Shown: positions 1 to 8,546, numbered from the stretch's first letter. The stretch: 64,000 bases of DNA from JACQGZ01 sp036004665 (GCA_036004665.1 DASYRG010000048.1:1-64000); one strand, 5' to 3'. The notes: a model not told the origin generated them from the letters alone. Numbers and translations: made by a program.

Positions 1-611
1 TCGCCGCCCAATTCCTTGAAGAGGTTTTGGAACTGCGGCAGGATGACGATGGTCATAAACATCAACCCGCCTAGGGCGGCCATCGTGAGCAGGGCCGGGT
101 AGACCATGGCGGCGCGTACCTTCGCCCGCAGCGCCTGCTCCTTCTCAAGGAAGTTGGCGACGCGGTTGAGCACCTCGTCCAGCACACCGCCCGTCTCGCC
201 GGCCTTGACCATGTTGACGTAGAGATTGGAGAAGACCTTGGGATGGCGCCCCATCGCCTCGGAGAGAGGGTGCCCGGCCTCCACTTCGACGCGCACCGCG
301 CCCGCCACCTCGCGCAGCTTCTTGCTCGACGTCTGCTGCTCCAGGATGGAGAGGACGCGCACCAGGGAGAGTCCGGCGTTGACCATGGTGGCGAACTGAC
401 GGGAAAAGACGGCCAGGTCCTTCAGGCCCACCCCGAAGATGCCCTGGAAGATCTCGCCGACGTCCTTGCGCGCCTTCTCCCGCTCCAGGTTGGTGATGAA
501 GAACCCCATCTCGCGGAGACGGTCCACCACGACAGCGTCGTTGTCCGCCTCGATGGTGCCCGCGATGACCCGCCCCGTGGGGTCCTTGGCGCTGTACCTA
601 AAGATTGCCAT
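1..611 (-). CDS. pilC: Type IV pilus inner-membrane platform protein PilC (GspF family), 3' end outside window
   Basis: This is the N-terminal 203 residues of a PilC/GspF platform protein, the membrane component on which the PilB and PilT motors act. Translation from an ATG at 611 begins MAIFRYSAKDPTGRVIAGTI, followed by the family's first cytoplasmic four-helix domain (LAVFSRQFATMVNAGLSLVR, then KAGETGGVLDEVLNRVANFLE). The first membrane segment lies near residues 175-195 (AMVYPALLTMAALGGLMFMT). An AAGGAG stands about 11 bases upstream of the start. It follows pilT by 50 bp and is the last visible gene of the pilus operon. The rest of the protein (family length about 400) lies beyond the left edge. 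Confidence 0.93.
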   Translation of the reverse strand, partial: MAIFRYSAKDPTGRVIAGTIEADNDAVVVDRLREMGFFITNLEREKARKDVGEIFQGIFGVGLKDLAVFSRQFATMVNAGLSLVRVLSILEQQTSSKKLREVAGAVRVEVEAGHPLSEAMGRHPKVFSNLYVNMVKAGETGGVLDEVLNRVANFLEKEQALRAKVRAAMVYPALLTMAALGGLMFMTIVILPQFQNLFKELGG

Positions 612-661
612 CGTCGCTCACACTCCTTACAGTGTCTTGCTCGCCGGTGGTCACGCGTACG

Positions 662-1849
662 CTAGCCGGAGCGGGCGCGGGTGAGCGCCACCGCCGGCTC
701 CTCGCCGCCCGCCTCCCGGATCATCTTGCGCAGCTCTTCCGGATGGATCGCCCGCGCCATCGCGTCCTCAAAGGCGATCAGTTTGCGCAGGTAGAGGTCG
801 CGCAGCGACTGGTCCATCGTCTGCATCCCGTACTGGTTGCCGGTCTGGACCGCCGTCTCGATCTGGTGGGTCTTGGCCTCGCGGACCAGGTTGCGTATGG
901 CGGGCGTGGCCAGCATGACTTCCACCGCCGGCACCCGCCCGACCTCCTCCAGAGCGGGCCAGGCGCCCCGGGCGGTCGTCCCCAGGCGGGAGCGCGCCGG
1001 GCGCCCCTCCACGCGCGCCACGTTGTAGCGGGCGTTCGGCAGCAGCTGCTGGCTGATCACCGCCTCGATCACGCCGGAGAGCTGGATGCGGATCTGCTGC
1101 TGCTGGTAGGGCGGGAAGACGTCGATGATGCGGTCTACCGACTGGCCGGCGTTGGCGGTGTGCAGCGTGGCGAAGACCAGATGCCCCGTCTCGGCGATGG
1201 TCAGCGCGGCGCTGATCGTCTCCAGATCGCGCATTTCACCGACCAGCACGACGTTGGGATCCTCGCGCAGCACGGCGCGCAGGGCGTTGGGGAAGGACTG
1301 GGTGTCGAAGCCCAGCTCCCGCTGGTTGATGATCGACTTCTTATGCGTGTGCAGGTACTCGATCGGGTCCTCGATCGTGACGATGTGCACGCTGCGCTCG
1401 GCGTTGATGTAATCAATCATCGAGGCGAGCGAGGTCGACTTGCCGTGCCCGGTGGGCCCGGTGACCAGGACGAGGCCGCGCGGCTTTCGCGTCAGCTCCT
1501 TGAGGATCGCCGGCAGGTTGAGGGCTTCCACGCTGGGGACAGTCATGGGAATGACACGGGAGGCGATGCCCACCGCCCCGCGCTGGCGGTAGATGTTCAC
1601 GCGGAAGCGGCCCAGCCCGGGGACCCCGTAGGAGAGATCCAGCTCCCAGAACTTCTCGAACTTCTGCTTCTGGAAGGTGTTCAGCATGCTGTAGCCGAGT
1701 TGGAAGGTGTCCTCCGGCGTGAGCAGGTCGTAGTGCTCCATAGGGGTGAGGCGTCCCCACACCCGCATCGTCGGCTTGATGCCGGCGGTGAGGTGGAGGT
1801 CACTGCCCTGCGCCTCCACGACTTCTCGCAGCAGATCGTCGATGTGCAT
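662..1849 (-). CDS. pilT: Pilus retraction ATPase PilT
   Basis: A hexameric cytoplasmic ATPase that powers retraction of type IV pili. Starting at the ATG at 1849 (MHIDDLLREV) it has 395 residues and the normal PilT plan: a PAS-like N domain, Walker A GPTGHGKS at about 131-138, Asp box TIEDPIEYLH, Walker B VLVGEMRD at about 201-208 and His box GHLVFATLHT. The C-terminal PilT signature (AIRNLVREAKTHQIE, then YGMQTMDQSLRDLY) is present. The fifth Walker A residue is His instead of the usual Ser. I chose 1849 over an in-frame GTG at 1867 because a GGGAGG lies about 10 bases ahead of it. An insertion rich in Arg and Ala follows the ISQQLLP motif. Confidence 0.95.
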   Translation of the reverse strand: MHIDDLLREVVEAQGSDLHLTAGIKPTMRVWGRLTPMEHYDLLTPEDTFQLGYSMLNTFQKQKFEKFWELDLSYGVPGLGRFRVNIYRQRGAVGIASRVIPMTVPSVEALNLPAILKELTRKPRGLVLVTGPTGHGKSTSLASMIDYINAERSVHIVTIEDPIEYLHTHKKSIINQRELGFDTQSFPNALRAVLREDPNVVLVGEMRDLETISAALTIAETGHLVFATLHTANAGQSVDRIIDVFPPYQQQQIRIQLSGVIEAVISQQLLPNARYNVARVEGRPARSRLGTTARGAWPALEEVGRVPAVEVMLATPAIRNLVREAKTHQIETAVQTGNQYGMQTMDQSLRDLYLRKLIAFEDAMARAIHPEELRKMIREAGGEEPAVALTRARSG

Positions 1850-1891
1850 CCCCAACCAACCTCCCACTCGGCGGCGCTGCCGCCGACGGCG

Positions 1892-3727
1892 TTACTCCTC
1901 CACGAACACCACCCGCAGGACCTCCTCCAGCGAGGTGGTCCCATTGAGCACTTTGACCAGGCCATCCTGCTGCAGGGTGCGCATCCCCGCCGCGATGGCC
2001 GTCTCTTTGATCTCGGTGCTGGTGGCGCGCTTGACCACCAGGGACTTGATCTCGTCGTCCACGGTCATGATCTCAAAGATGCCCAGGCGGCCCTTGTAGC
2101 CGATGTTGCTGCAGAAGTCGCAGCCCACCGCCCGGTAGATCGTCGGCGGGTCCGCGGCGAGATGGGACAGCCCCACGCGCCGCAGGATGTCCTCGGTCGC
2201 CGTGTAGGGCTCCTTGCAGCGCTGACAGAGCACCCGCACGAGCCGCTGGGCGATCACGCCGATCACCGAGGAGCTGACCAGGAAGGGCTCAATCCCCATG
2301 TCCACCAGCCGCGTCGCCGCCCCGGGGGCGTCGTTGGTGTGCAGCGTGGAGAGGACGAGGTGGCCCGTCAGAGCGGCCTGGATGGCGAGGCGCGCCGTCT
2401 CCTCGTCGCGGATCTCGCCGACCATGATGATGTCGGGGTCCTGCCGCAGGAAGGAGCGCAGCCCACCGGCAAAGGTCAGCCCCGCCTTGGGGTTGATCTG
2501 CACCTGGGCAATCCCCGGCAACTGGTACTCCACCGGATCCTCGATCGTGGTGATGTTCACTTCGACCTTATTCAGCCGGTTGAGGATGGCGTACAGGGTG
2601 GTGGTCTTGCCGCTACCGGTGGGCCCGGTGAGCAGGATGATGCCGTGCGGGCGGGTGATGACGCGCTCGAAGCGCTGGTGGTCCTCCGGCAGCAGCCCCA
2701 GTTTCTCCACGCCCACGAAGGCGCCGGATTTGTCCAGGATGCGCATGACCACCTTCTCCCCAAAGGAGCTGGGGATGGTGGAGACGCGGAAGTCGATATC
2801 GCGGTTGTCCACCTTCATCTCGATCCGCCCGTCCTGGGGGACGCGGCGCTCGGCGATGTCCATGCTGGCCATGATCTTGAGGCGGGAGATCAACGCCGGC
2901 TGAATGGACTTAGGCGGCGTCATCACCGAGTAGAGCGCGCCATCCACACGGTAGCGGATGCGCACCCGCTGCTCCTGCGGCTCGACGTGAATGTCGCTGG
3001 CGCCCTGGCGGATCGCCTGGACGATGATCTGGTTGGCCAGCCGGACCACCGGGGCGTCGTCCGCCACCGCCCGGAGCTGCAGCTCCGAGGCCTCCTCGCC
3101 GACGACCTCCTGCTGGCGGATCTCCGCCAGCGTCGCGTCCACGGCCACCGGGTACTCGTTGAGGGCGCGCTGGAAGGCGTCGGGCGTGATGACGGCGGCG
3201 CGCAGCTCCAAGCCGGTGACCCGGCGCAGGTCGTCGAGGGCCACGACATCGCCGGGATCCTCCATCCCCACGAGCATCGTCCCGTTCTCCACCCGGATCG
3301 GCACGACGCGGTGGCGCCGGGCCAGGTGTTCGGGGATGCGCAGCAGCGTCGAGTCGTCGAGTATGACATTGGAGAGGTCGATGAAATCGATCCCCATCTG
3401 CCGGGCCACGGCCGCGGCGATCGCATCCGGGGAGGCGAACCCCAGGGAAAGAATGACCCGGCCCAGCCGCTCTCCCGTCTCCTTCTGGTACTCCAGGGCG
3501 CGCGCCAGCTGAGGTTCGGTGATGACCCCCTCGTCGATGAGAATCTTGCCAATGGGGACCCGACGGCGCACCTGTCCCATTACCCTCCGCGGTTGACCAC
3601 TCCCACCCTGCAGCACCTCAGTATAGCGGGGTGATGTCGCCCCGGGGGACGGCGGTGCGGGGGGATCCTTCCGCGCGGGGGGTTCCTCCCGTGTGGCGCG
3701 CTTCGGAGGCTCAGGTCGGCCTCTCAT
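1892..3727 (-). CDS. pilB: Pilus extension ATPase PilB with N-terminal MshEN (GspE_N) domain
   Basis: The assembly motor of type IV pili, 611 residues. A Pro- and charge-rich leader of about 50 residues precedes two MshEN-type helical repeats (IGKILIDEGVITEPQLARAL, then RLGRVILSLGF ending in ARQ). MshEN domains of this pattern bind cyclic di-GMP in characterised homologues. The ATPase core has Walker A GPTGSGKTT near 367-375, Asp box TIEDPVEYQ, Walker B IIMVGEIRDEET and His box GHLVLSTLHT. Two CxxC pairs (CQRC and CDFC) form the usual zinc site. The ATG at 3727 overlaps the stop of the preceding gene by one base (TAATG), which implies translational coupling. Confidence 0.95.
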   Translation of the reverse strand: MRGRPEPPKRATREEPPARKDPPAPPSPGATSPRYTEVLQGGSGQPRRVMGQVRRRVPIGKILIDEGVITEPQLARALEYQKETGERLGRVILSLGFASPDAIAAAVARQMGIDFIDLSNVILDDSTLLRIPEHLARRHRVVPIRVENGTMLVGMEDPGDVVALDDLRRVTGLELRAAVITPDAFQRALNEYPVAVDATLAEIRQQEVVGEEASELQLRAVADDAPVVRLANQIIVQAIRQGASDIHVEPQEQRVRIRYRVDGALYSVMTPPKSIQPALISRLKIMASMDIAERRVPQDGRIEMKVDNRDIDFRVSTIPSSFGEKVVMRILDKSGAFVGVEKLGLLPEDHQRFERVITRPHGIILLTGPTGSGKTTTLYAILNRLNKVEVNITTIEDPVEYQLPGIAQVQINPKAGLTFAGGLRSFLRQDPDIIMVGEIRDEETARLAIQAALTGHLVLSTLHTNDAPGAATRLVDMGIEPFLVSSSVIGVIAQRLVRVLCQRCKEPYTATEDILRRVGLSHLAADPPTIYRAVGCDFCSNIGYKGRLGIFEIMTVDDEIKSLVVKRATSTEIKETAIAAGMRTLQQDGLVKVLNGTTSLEEVLRVVFVEE

Positions 3728-3969
3728 TAGAGCTGGCTGTCGCGCTCGAGCATCATGACGACCTGGTCCTTGTTCAGTAACAGCACCTCGGTCTCGTAGA
3801 GAAACTGCCCCTCCAGCGTGTAGACCTTCGCGTTGGTGATCGGCAGGAAATCCCGCGACTGGTTCAGCCGGTCACTGATCCGCGAGGTTGGCGGCAGCGG
3901 CAGATCTCCTTCAATGCGGTGCAGCACCGTGTACAACAGGATCGGCTGACGATCGAGCTCGATCTTCAC
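3727..3969 (-). CDS. Small conserved pilus-operon protein, DUF6812-like
   Basis: An 80-residue protein starting at a GTG (3969) that overlaps the stop of the MerR-type gene by GTGA and ending in overlap with pilB. It begins VKIELDRQPILLYTV and contains the pattern IEG-(3)-LPLP-(4)-RISDRLNQ-(5)-FLPITNAKVY. That resembles a family I associate with DUF6812, small beta-rich domains of unknown function; I make this match from memory. Coupling on both sides ties it to the regulator and the pilus motor. No membrane segment or signal peptide is visible. A role in tuning or binding the motor is a guess. Confidence 0.7.
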   Translation of the reverse strand: MKIELDRQPILLYTVLHRIEGDLPLPPTSRISDRLNQSRDFLPITNAKVYTLEGQFLYETEVLLLNKDQVVMMLERDSQL

Positions 3970-4244
3970 CGGCGGCCCCCTCTCCCCTCGGCGACCAGGG
4001 GCACGGGCGGCGCCTCCACCAGGCGCTGGATGCCCTTGAGGCTCATCCCCCGGTCGACCATGCTCTTGATCCAGCGGATCCGCTCCACATCCTCTTCTGA
4101 GAAGAGGCGGTGCCCGCCTCCGGTGCGGGCCGGGGTGATGAGATGGTACTGCTCCTCCCACGCCCGGATCCGGCGGGGGTTCACCCCGGTGAGTTGGGCC
4201 ACCGTCCGGATCGGGTAGATGGGCGCCTCCTTGTCCACGATCAT
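3966..4244 (-). CDS. MerR-type DNA-binding regulator, short form
   Basis: A 92-residue protein that is essentially one MerR winged helix-turn-helix: YPIRTVAQLTGVNPRRIRAW, then GGGHRLFSEEDVERI and a helix IRWIKSMVDRGMSLKGIQRL. There is no C-terminal ligand-binding or cysteine-rich domain, so any signal must come through a partner or through oligomerisation, as in GlnR-like short MerR proteins. The ATG at 4244 was chosen for its GGAGGA leader. It sits 22 bp after the DnaB-like gene and overlaps the next gene by 4 bp, inside the pilus operon. It probably regulates this operon or the divergent pilB paralogue. Confidence 0.85.
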   Translation of the reverse strand: MIVDKEAPIYPIRTVAQLTGVNPRRIRAWEEQYHLITPARTGGGHRLFSEEDVERIRWIKSMVDRGMSLKGIQRLVEAPPVPLVAEGRGGRR

Positions 4245-4266
4245 CCTGCCGTCCTCCTCCCCCGCG

Positions 4267-5808
4267 CTAGCTCTTCGGGGCCATTTCAAGCGCCGGGATG
4301 TAGCCGCCCTCGCGCAGGTAGGTATAGATCTCCTGCGTCTTGGCAAAGCCGTGAAAGTCGGGGCGGTATTCCTTCTCGAGCTTGTAGTCGACTTCCAGAA
4401 ACTTGTTCAGGGTGACGAAGAACGCGTACTGCACGATGTAGGCCGCGGTCTCCGGGGCGTCGCGGTTCTTGTCCACGAAGAGGTTGACGATGTCCACGCG
4501 CGGCATCACCGCCGGGTCGAGGCCTTCGGCGCGGGCCTTGGATTCCAGGAGCGCAGTCAGGTCATGGGTGGCCTTCCAATCCTTGGCCAGGACCATGGCC
4601 ACGTCCAGATCGTACTCCAGGTCGCCGCTGCCCATAGAGTGGTGCATCGTCGGCCGGTTGTAGACGGAGAACTCCTCGTCTTCGTCGGCGGGCCGTTCGT
4701 CCAGCCGGCAGCCCTCCTTGTCCAGCGGAGAGATGGCGAAGATGGGGCAGTTCAGCTCCAGGCTCATCTCCGCCAGCTCCGTGGAGATGAAGTCGGTGCG
4801 CGCGCGCTGGTCGTCCACGTACTCGTTCAGCGGGATCTTCTGCAGGTAGTCGAAGAAGATGACGATCTCGGACGTCTCAAACTCCTGCATCAGGTTGTAG
4901 GCGTGGGCGCGGACCCGATCGAGGCTGTGCTTGCGGCCGGCCTCGATCAAGTAGAGGAAGGGGGCGTACCGTCCCATCGCACTCTGCGCCTCGCGCAGGC
5001 GCGGCGCAACGGACCGCCCGTCGGCGTCGGCCCCGGAGAGAATCCAGGTGGGGTTCAACCCGGTCTGCCGCGCCATCAGGCGCGCGGCCAGGACGCGGCG
5101 GGTCTGCTCCCACGTGTAGTACAGCACCGGAATGCGGTGGTTCGCCCCCACATAGGTGGCGAGTTCGAGCGCGAAGTTGGTCTTGCCGCGGCGCGGCGCC
5201 CCGGCCAGACCGTAATAGAAGCCGCGGCGCAGCCCGGACAGCACTTCGTTGAGCCGGTCGAACGGACGAATCGAGTATCCCAACTGCGAGGCCGGCTCCA
5301 CGTTCTCCGCGTACTCGATCAGTTCGCCGATGGCCTGGCCAACCGGGGCCACGGTCTTGCGGATGCGCCGCTTCTGGATCTCCAGCAGCTGGCCCACCGC
5401 GTCGCTGGTCACCTGCACGATGTCGAGGGGGCGGTCACCTCCTTTGTGCAGGAAGGCGCCCAGGTCCTCGTGCACCCGAGTGAGCATCTCGCGCGCCTCG
5501 CGGGCCTTGAGCAGATCCAGATAGGCGATGATCTGGCCCGCGTTGGGAGGCGTGCGCTGCGTCACCACCGCCAGGTAGCGCACCATCTCGGGACTGAGCA
5601 ACCCATGGTCGTCGAGGTAGGCGCGCATGGCCACCTCGTCGACCGCGGTGCCGCGGGCATAGAGATCGAAGAGGCTCTTCACCAGCCGTTTCGCCGCCGG
5701 CGTTGCCATCAGGTCGGCGTGAAACCCTTCGTTCAACGCGATTGTGAAGATGTGGCGATCGCGGAAGAACCCGCTCAGGACCGAAGTTTCAACGTCGTGA
5801 TAGTCCAT
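4267..5808 (-). CDS. DnaB-like RecA-fold ATPase heading the pilus operon
   Basis: A 513-residue protein with the two-domain plan of replicative helicase DnaB: an N-terminal helical domain (residues 1 to about 115) and a RecA-fold domain. Walker A is GAPRRGKT at 203-210, Walker B is IVIFFDYLQ with Asp320, and a C-terminal motif GSGDLEYDLDVAMVLAKD resembles the DnaB motif-4 region. Residues 355-372 are an acidic insertion (DERPADEDEEFS). It is followed by MerR, DUF6812-like, pilB, pilT and pilC genes, not by replication genes. It may be a DnaB paralogue rather than the replicative helicase. Whether it acts on DNA here is unknown. Start ATG at 5808 with a weak GGATGAGAG leader. Confidence 0.8.
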   Translation of the reverse strand: MDYHDVETSVLSGFFRDRHIFTIALNEGFHADLMATPAAKRLVKSLFDLYARGTAVDEVAMRAYLDDHGLLSPEMVRYLAVVTQRTPPNAGQIIAYLDLLKAREAREMLTRVHEDLGAFLHKGGDRPLDIVQVTSDAVGQLLEIQKRRIRKTVAPVGQAIGELIEYAENVEPASQLGYSIRPFDRLNEVLSGLRRGFYYGLAGAPRRGKTNFALELATYVGANHRIPVLYYTWEQTRRVLAARLMARQTGLNPTWILSGADADGRSVAPRLREAQSAMGRYAPFLYLIEAGRKHSLDRVRAHAYNLMQEFETSEIVIFFDYLQKIPLNEYVDDQRARTDFISTELAEMSLELNCPIFAISPLDKEGCRLDERPADEDEEFSVYNRPTMHHSMGSGDLEYDLDVAMVLAKDWKATHDLTALLESKARAEGLDPAVMPRVDIVNLFVDKNRDAPETAAYIVQYAFFVTLNKFLEVDYKLEKEYRPDFHGFAKTQEIYTYLREGGYIPALEMAPKS

Positions 5809-6153
5809 CTCTCATCCCATCCCGCAGCACCATCGGCGGGCGCACACGGCTTTCGGGCAAGACCGGCCTTCCCGTGACCTCACGCTGACGTCACGCGGGA
5901 ATCGGTCCCCCGGGCGCCCCTGACGGCCTGCTTGTATTTGAGGGAACACGCCCGACACCTTTTGGAGGGAAAATGGACCGAATCCTCCCGCGAAGCCACA
6001 CGGGATATGCCCCAGGCGCGTTCCCTCTAGTCCGTTCGTGCGCCGTTTCACGGAGGCTATCGGACGGCGCAGGGACGGTTGCGGGGATCCGGGACCGTCT
6101 GCGTCCCCGCGCTTCCGGGCAGAAAGGGGAGTGAGGATTCCGATCAGTCTGCC
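5809..6153. promoter_or_regulatory. Divergent regulatory region between the pilus operon and the pilB paralogue
   Basis: This 345-bp gap separates two divergent pilus transcription units and must hold both promoters. Two tandem 11-bp units differing at one base (TGACCTCACGC and TGACGTCACGC) lie at 5875-5896; the second contains the palindrome TGACGTCA. They could be a binding site for the MerR-type protein of the operon. I looked on both strands for a GEMM riboswitch like those at 11.2 and 16.5 kb and did not find its core. No convincing -35/-10 pair stands out. Confidence 0.45.
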
Positions 6154-8475
6154 ATGGACCTGCCCACAATTGACGGCGTGACCGTCGCCGAGTACAAAGC
6201 GCGGGTCGGGCTCTCCGTCGCCGACCACGTCCTGGAGGACGCGCTCCGCTATCATGAGGCGCGGTCGATCGCCCAGCGGGGCCCCGTCGACGACGCCATC
6301 GCCGCCCACAAGGGGCTCCTCGAGATCCTGCCCGAGGAGCCGTGGATCTACGAAGATCTGGCGGCGCTCTACGGCCTGCGCGGATCGACGCGGGAAGCGA
6401 TCGTCGTGCTGCTCACCCTGGCCGACCTCTACCTGCTCCAGGGACGCACCGACGCGGTGCTGCGCACCTATCACCAGGCAGCCGCGCTGGCACCGGGCGA
6501 TCCGGAGGTCCAGGCGCGCCTCGCCTCTCCCCTTCGAAGTCCCCCCTCCATCCCCGCTCCTCCCACCGCTCCGCCCGCGGGCAGCGCATCTGCGCCGGTC
6601 GCACCGACTCGCGCCGGCCCGCCACGCGCCGCGCCGGCGCCGCCCCAACCGGCCAGGGAGGCCCCGCCTCCGACCAAGGAAGCGCCCACAAGGGAGTCGC
6701 TCCCTGAGGGACGCGGCCGCGAGGAGGAGCGCGCGGAGGCGCCCGAGGGCAGGCCCGGCAAACGGGGGGCACGCGCGGTCCCGCGGAAGGCGGAATCGCT
6801 CGGGCAGGTCCTCCAACAGATGGGGCTCGTCGGTGCCGATCAACTGACGCAGGCCCTGGAGATCCAGAGCCGCACCGGAGAGAAACTGGGACAGGTCCTG
6901 ATCGATCTGAAGGTCATCACCGAAGTCCAGCTGGCCGAGGCGATGGGCCGGCAGTGGGGCTACCGCTACGTCAGCCTCGCCGACGTGCGGATCGACCCCG
7001 ACGCGGTCAAACTCGTCCCCCACTCCCTGGCGCTCCGGCTGCACGTAATCCCGATCACCTGGGAGCACGGACGGCTGGTGCTGGCGATGACCGATCCGCT
7101 CAACGTCATCGCGGTGGACGACGTCCGCCTGATCACCGGGCAAGAGGTCGAGCCGGTGATCACCACCGAAGACGAGCTGATGGCGGCCATCAATCGCCAC
7201 TACCAGGTGGAGACCGCCATGGACGCCCCCTCCCGCGGGGCCATGGACGACCTGGCCGCGGAGGTGGGCGAGGACGAGGTCTCCGTCGAGCAGCTGAAAG
7301 CCCTGGTCGAGGACGCGCCGGTGGTGCGGCTGTTGAACATGATTATCGACGACGCGGTGCGGGAGGGCGCCAGCGACATCCACGTGGAGCCCCAGCGCAA
7401 CGGGGTCCTGGTCCGATACCGCATCGACGGCGTCCTGCACGACGTGATGAAGCCGGCGCGCAACCTGCGCGCGCCCCTGATCTCCCGCGCCAAGATCATG
7501 GCCGACCTGGACATCGCCGAGCGCCGCCGCCCCCAGGACGGGCGCATCCACCTGCGCTCCAACGGGCGCACGCTGGACCTGCGCGTCTCCACCCTTCCGA
7601 CCATCTTCGGCGAGAAAGTCGTGATGCGGCTCCTCGACCAGGCCACGCCCCTGATTGGGCTGAACCGGCTGGGGTTTCATAGTGAAACGCTGCGTCAGTG
7701 GGAGCAGGCCATCAGCACCCCCTATGGGATGCTGCTGGTGACGGGACCGACCGGCAGCGGGAAGACCACGACCCTCTATGCCACGCTGGGCACGATCAAC
7801 ACACTGGAGAAGAACATCGTCACGATCGAAGACCCGGTAGAGTACCAGCTCCCTCGGATCAATCAGGTGCAGGTCAACGTCAGGGCGGGGCTGACCTTTG
7901 CCGGCGGCCTGCGCAGCATCCTCCGCCAGGACCCCGACATCGTCATGGTCGGGGAGATGCGGGACCGCGAGACCGCCGAGGTAGGCATCCAGTCCGCGCT
8001 GACCGGACACTTGGTCCTCTCCACGCTGCACACGAACGACGCCGCCACCGCGATCACGCGCCTCACAGACATGGGGATCGAACCCTTCCTCATCTCCTCC
8101 TCGCTGCTGGCCATCCTGGCCCAGCGTCTGGCGCGGCAGATCTGCCCGCACTGCAAGATCGCCTACGTTCCGCCGCCAGACGCGCTGAAACGGCTCGGGC
8201 TGGAGGCCTCCAAGGAGAACATCCAGCTCTTCCGCGGACAGGGCTGCGAGGAATGCCGCTTCACCGGCTACCGTGGGCGCATCGGGGTCTTCGAACTATT
8301 GGTGCTCTCCGACACGATCCGGGAGATGGTGGTCCGCCGCCTCCCCTCCCCGGAGATCAAGGCGCAGGCCGTGCGCGAGGGGATGCAGACGCTCCGCGAC
8401 GACGGCCTGGAGAAGGTCCTGTCCGGCGTGTCGACGATTGATGAGATCTTGCGTGTCGTGTACGTGGCGGAGTAA
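6154..8475 (+). CDS. TPR-fused PilB/GspE-family ATPase (second PilB paralogue)
   Basis: A 773-residue paralogue of the PilB at 1892. Residues from about 25 to 115 carry two TPR-like helical repeats (YHEARSIAQRGPVDDAIAAH, then IYEDLAALYGLRGSTREAIV). A Pro/Ala-rich linker (about 125-220) follows, then an MshEN-like region whose motifs are weaker than in the first copy (SLGQVLQQMGL, then KLGQVLIDLKV). The motor domain is intact: Walker A GPTGSGKTT near 530, Asp box TIEDPVEYQ, Walker B IVMVGEMRDRET and CPHC/CEEC zinc pairs. It stands alone, divergent from the pilus operon. TPRs suggest docking to another pilus or envelope protein. The ATG at 6154 lacks a strong leader, so the start is approximate. 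Confidence 0.9.
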   Translation: MDLPTIDGVTVAEYKARVGLSVADHVLEDALRYHEARSIAQRGPVDDAIAAHKGLLEILPEEPWIYEDLAALYGLRGSTREAIVVLLTLADLYLLQGRTDAVLRTYHQAAALAPGDPEVQARLASPLRSPPSIPAPPTAPPAGSASAPVAPTRAGPPRAAPAPPQPAREAPPPTKEAPTRESLPEGRGREEERAEAPEGRPGKRGARAVPRKAESLGQVLQQMGLVGADQLTQALEIQSRTGEKLGQVLIDLKVITEVQLAEAMGRQWGYRYVSLADVRIDPDAVKLVPHSLALRLHVIPITWEHGRLVLAMTDPLNVIAVDDVRLITGQEVEPVITTEDELMAAINRHYQVETAMDAPSRGAMDDLAAEVGEDEVSVEQLKALVEDAPVVRLLNMIIDDAVREGASDIHVEPQRNGVLVRYRIDGVLHDVMKPARNLRAPLISRAKIMADLDIAERRRPQDGRIHLRSNGRTLDLRVSTLPTIFGEKVVMRLLDQATPLIGLNRLGFHSETLRQWEQAISTPYGMLLVTGPTGSGKTTTLYATLGTINTLEKNIVTIEDPVEYQLPRINQVQVNVRAGLTFAGGLRSILRQDPDIVMVGEMRDRETAEVGIQSALTGHLVLSTLHTNDAATAITRLTDMGIEPFLISSSLLAILAQRLARQICPHCKIAYVPPPDALKRLGLEASKENIQLFRGQGCEECRFTGYRGRIGVFELLVLSDTIREMVVRRLPSPEIKAQAVREGMQTLRDDGLEKVLSGVSTIDEILRVVYVAE

Positions 8476-8477
8476 CT

Positions 8478-8546
8478 GACCGAAAGCCCACCCTTCCGAA
8501 AACCGAACTACTGGATCACGGTTTTCGTTTGGGTGGGCTTTCGGTC
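8478..8546. terminator. Long hairpin between convergent genes
   Basis: A perfect 16-bp inverted repeat (GACCGAAAGCCCACCC and its complement, 8478-8493 and 8531-8546) encloses a second 9-bp stem (CGAAAACCG/CGGTTTTCG). It starts two bases after the stop of the pilB paralogue and sits 71 bp from the end of the convergent HtrA gene. There is no U-tract on either side, so it is a likely bidirectional termination or mRNA-stabilising structure rather than a classic intrinsic terminator. Confidence 0.6.

Noticed and set aside
605..3634. A 1009-codon open frame on the plus strand opposite pilT and pilB
   Set aside because: It is antisense to two well-supported motor ATPase genes, has low-complexity Arg/His/Asp composition and no recognisable motif. 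Long antisense frames are expected at this G+C content.
5809..6153. Possible third GEMM riboswitch in the pilus divergent region
   Set aside because: GGACGCAGACGG-like pieces occur, but the GCAAACC segment, the GNRA-capped stem and the closing strand are missing on both strands.
5812..8151. A 779-codon minus-strand frame opposite the TPR-PilB gene
   Set aside because: It mirrors the real gene codon for codon, shows no domain and has no leader; treated as a shadow. Similar long shadows occur at 4219-5877, 20274-21701, 31945-32979 and 61367-63091.
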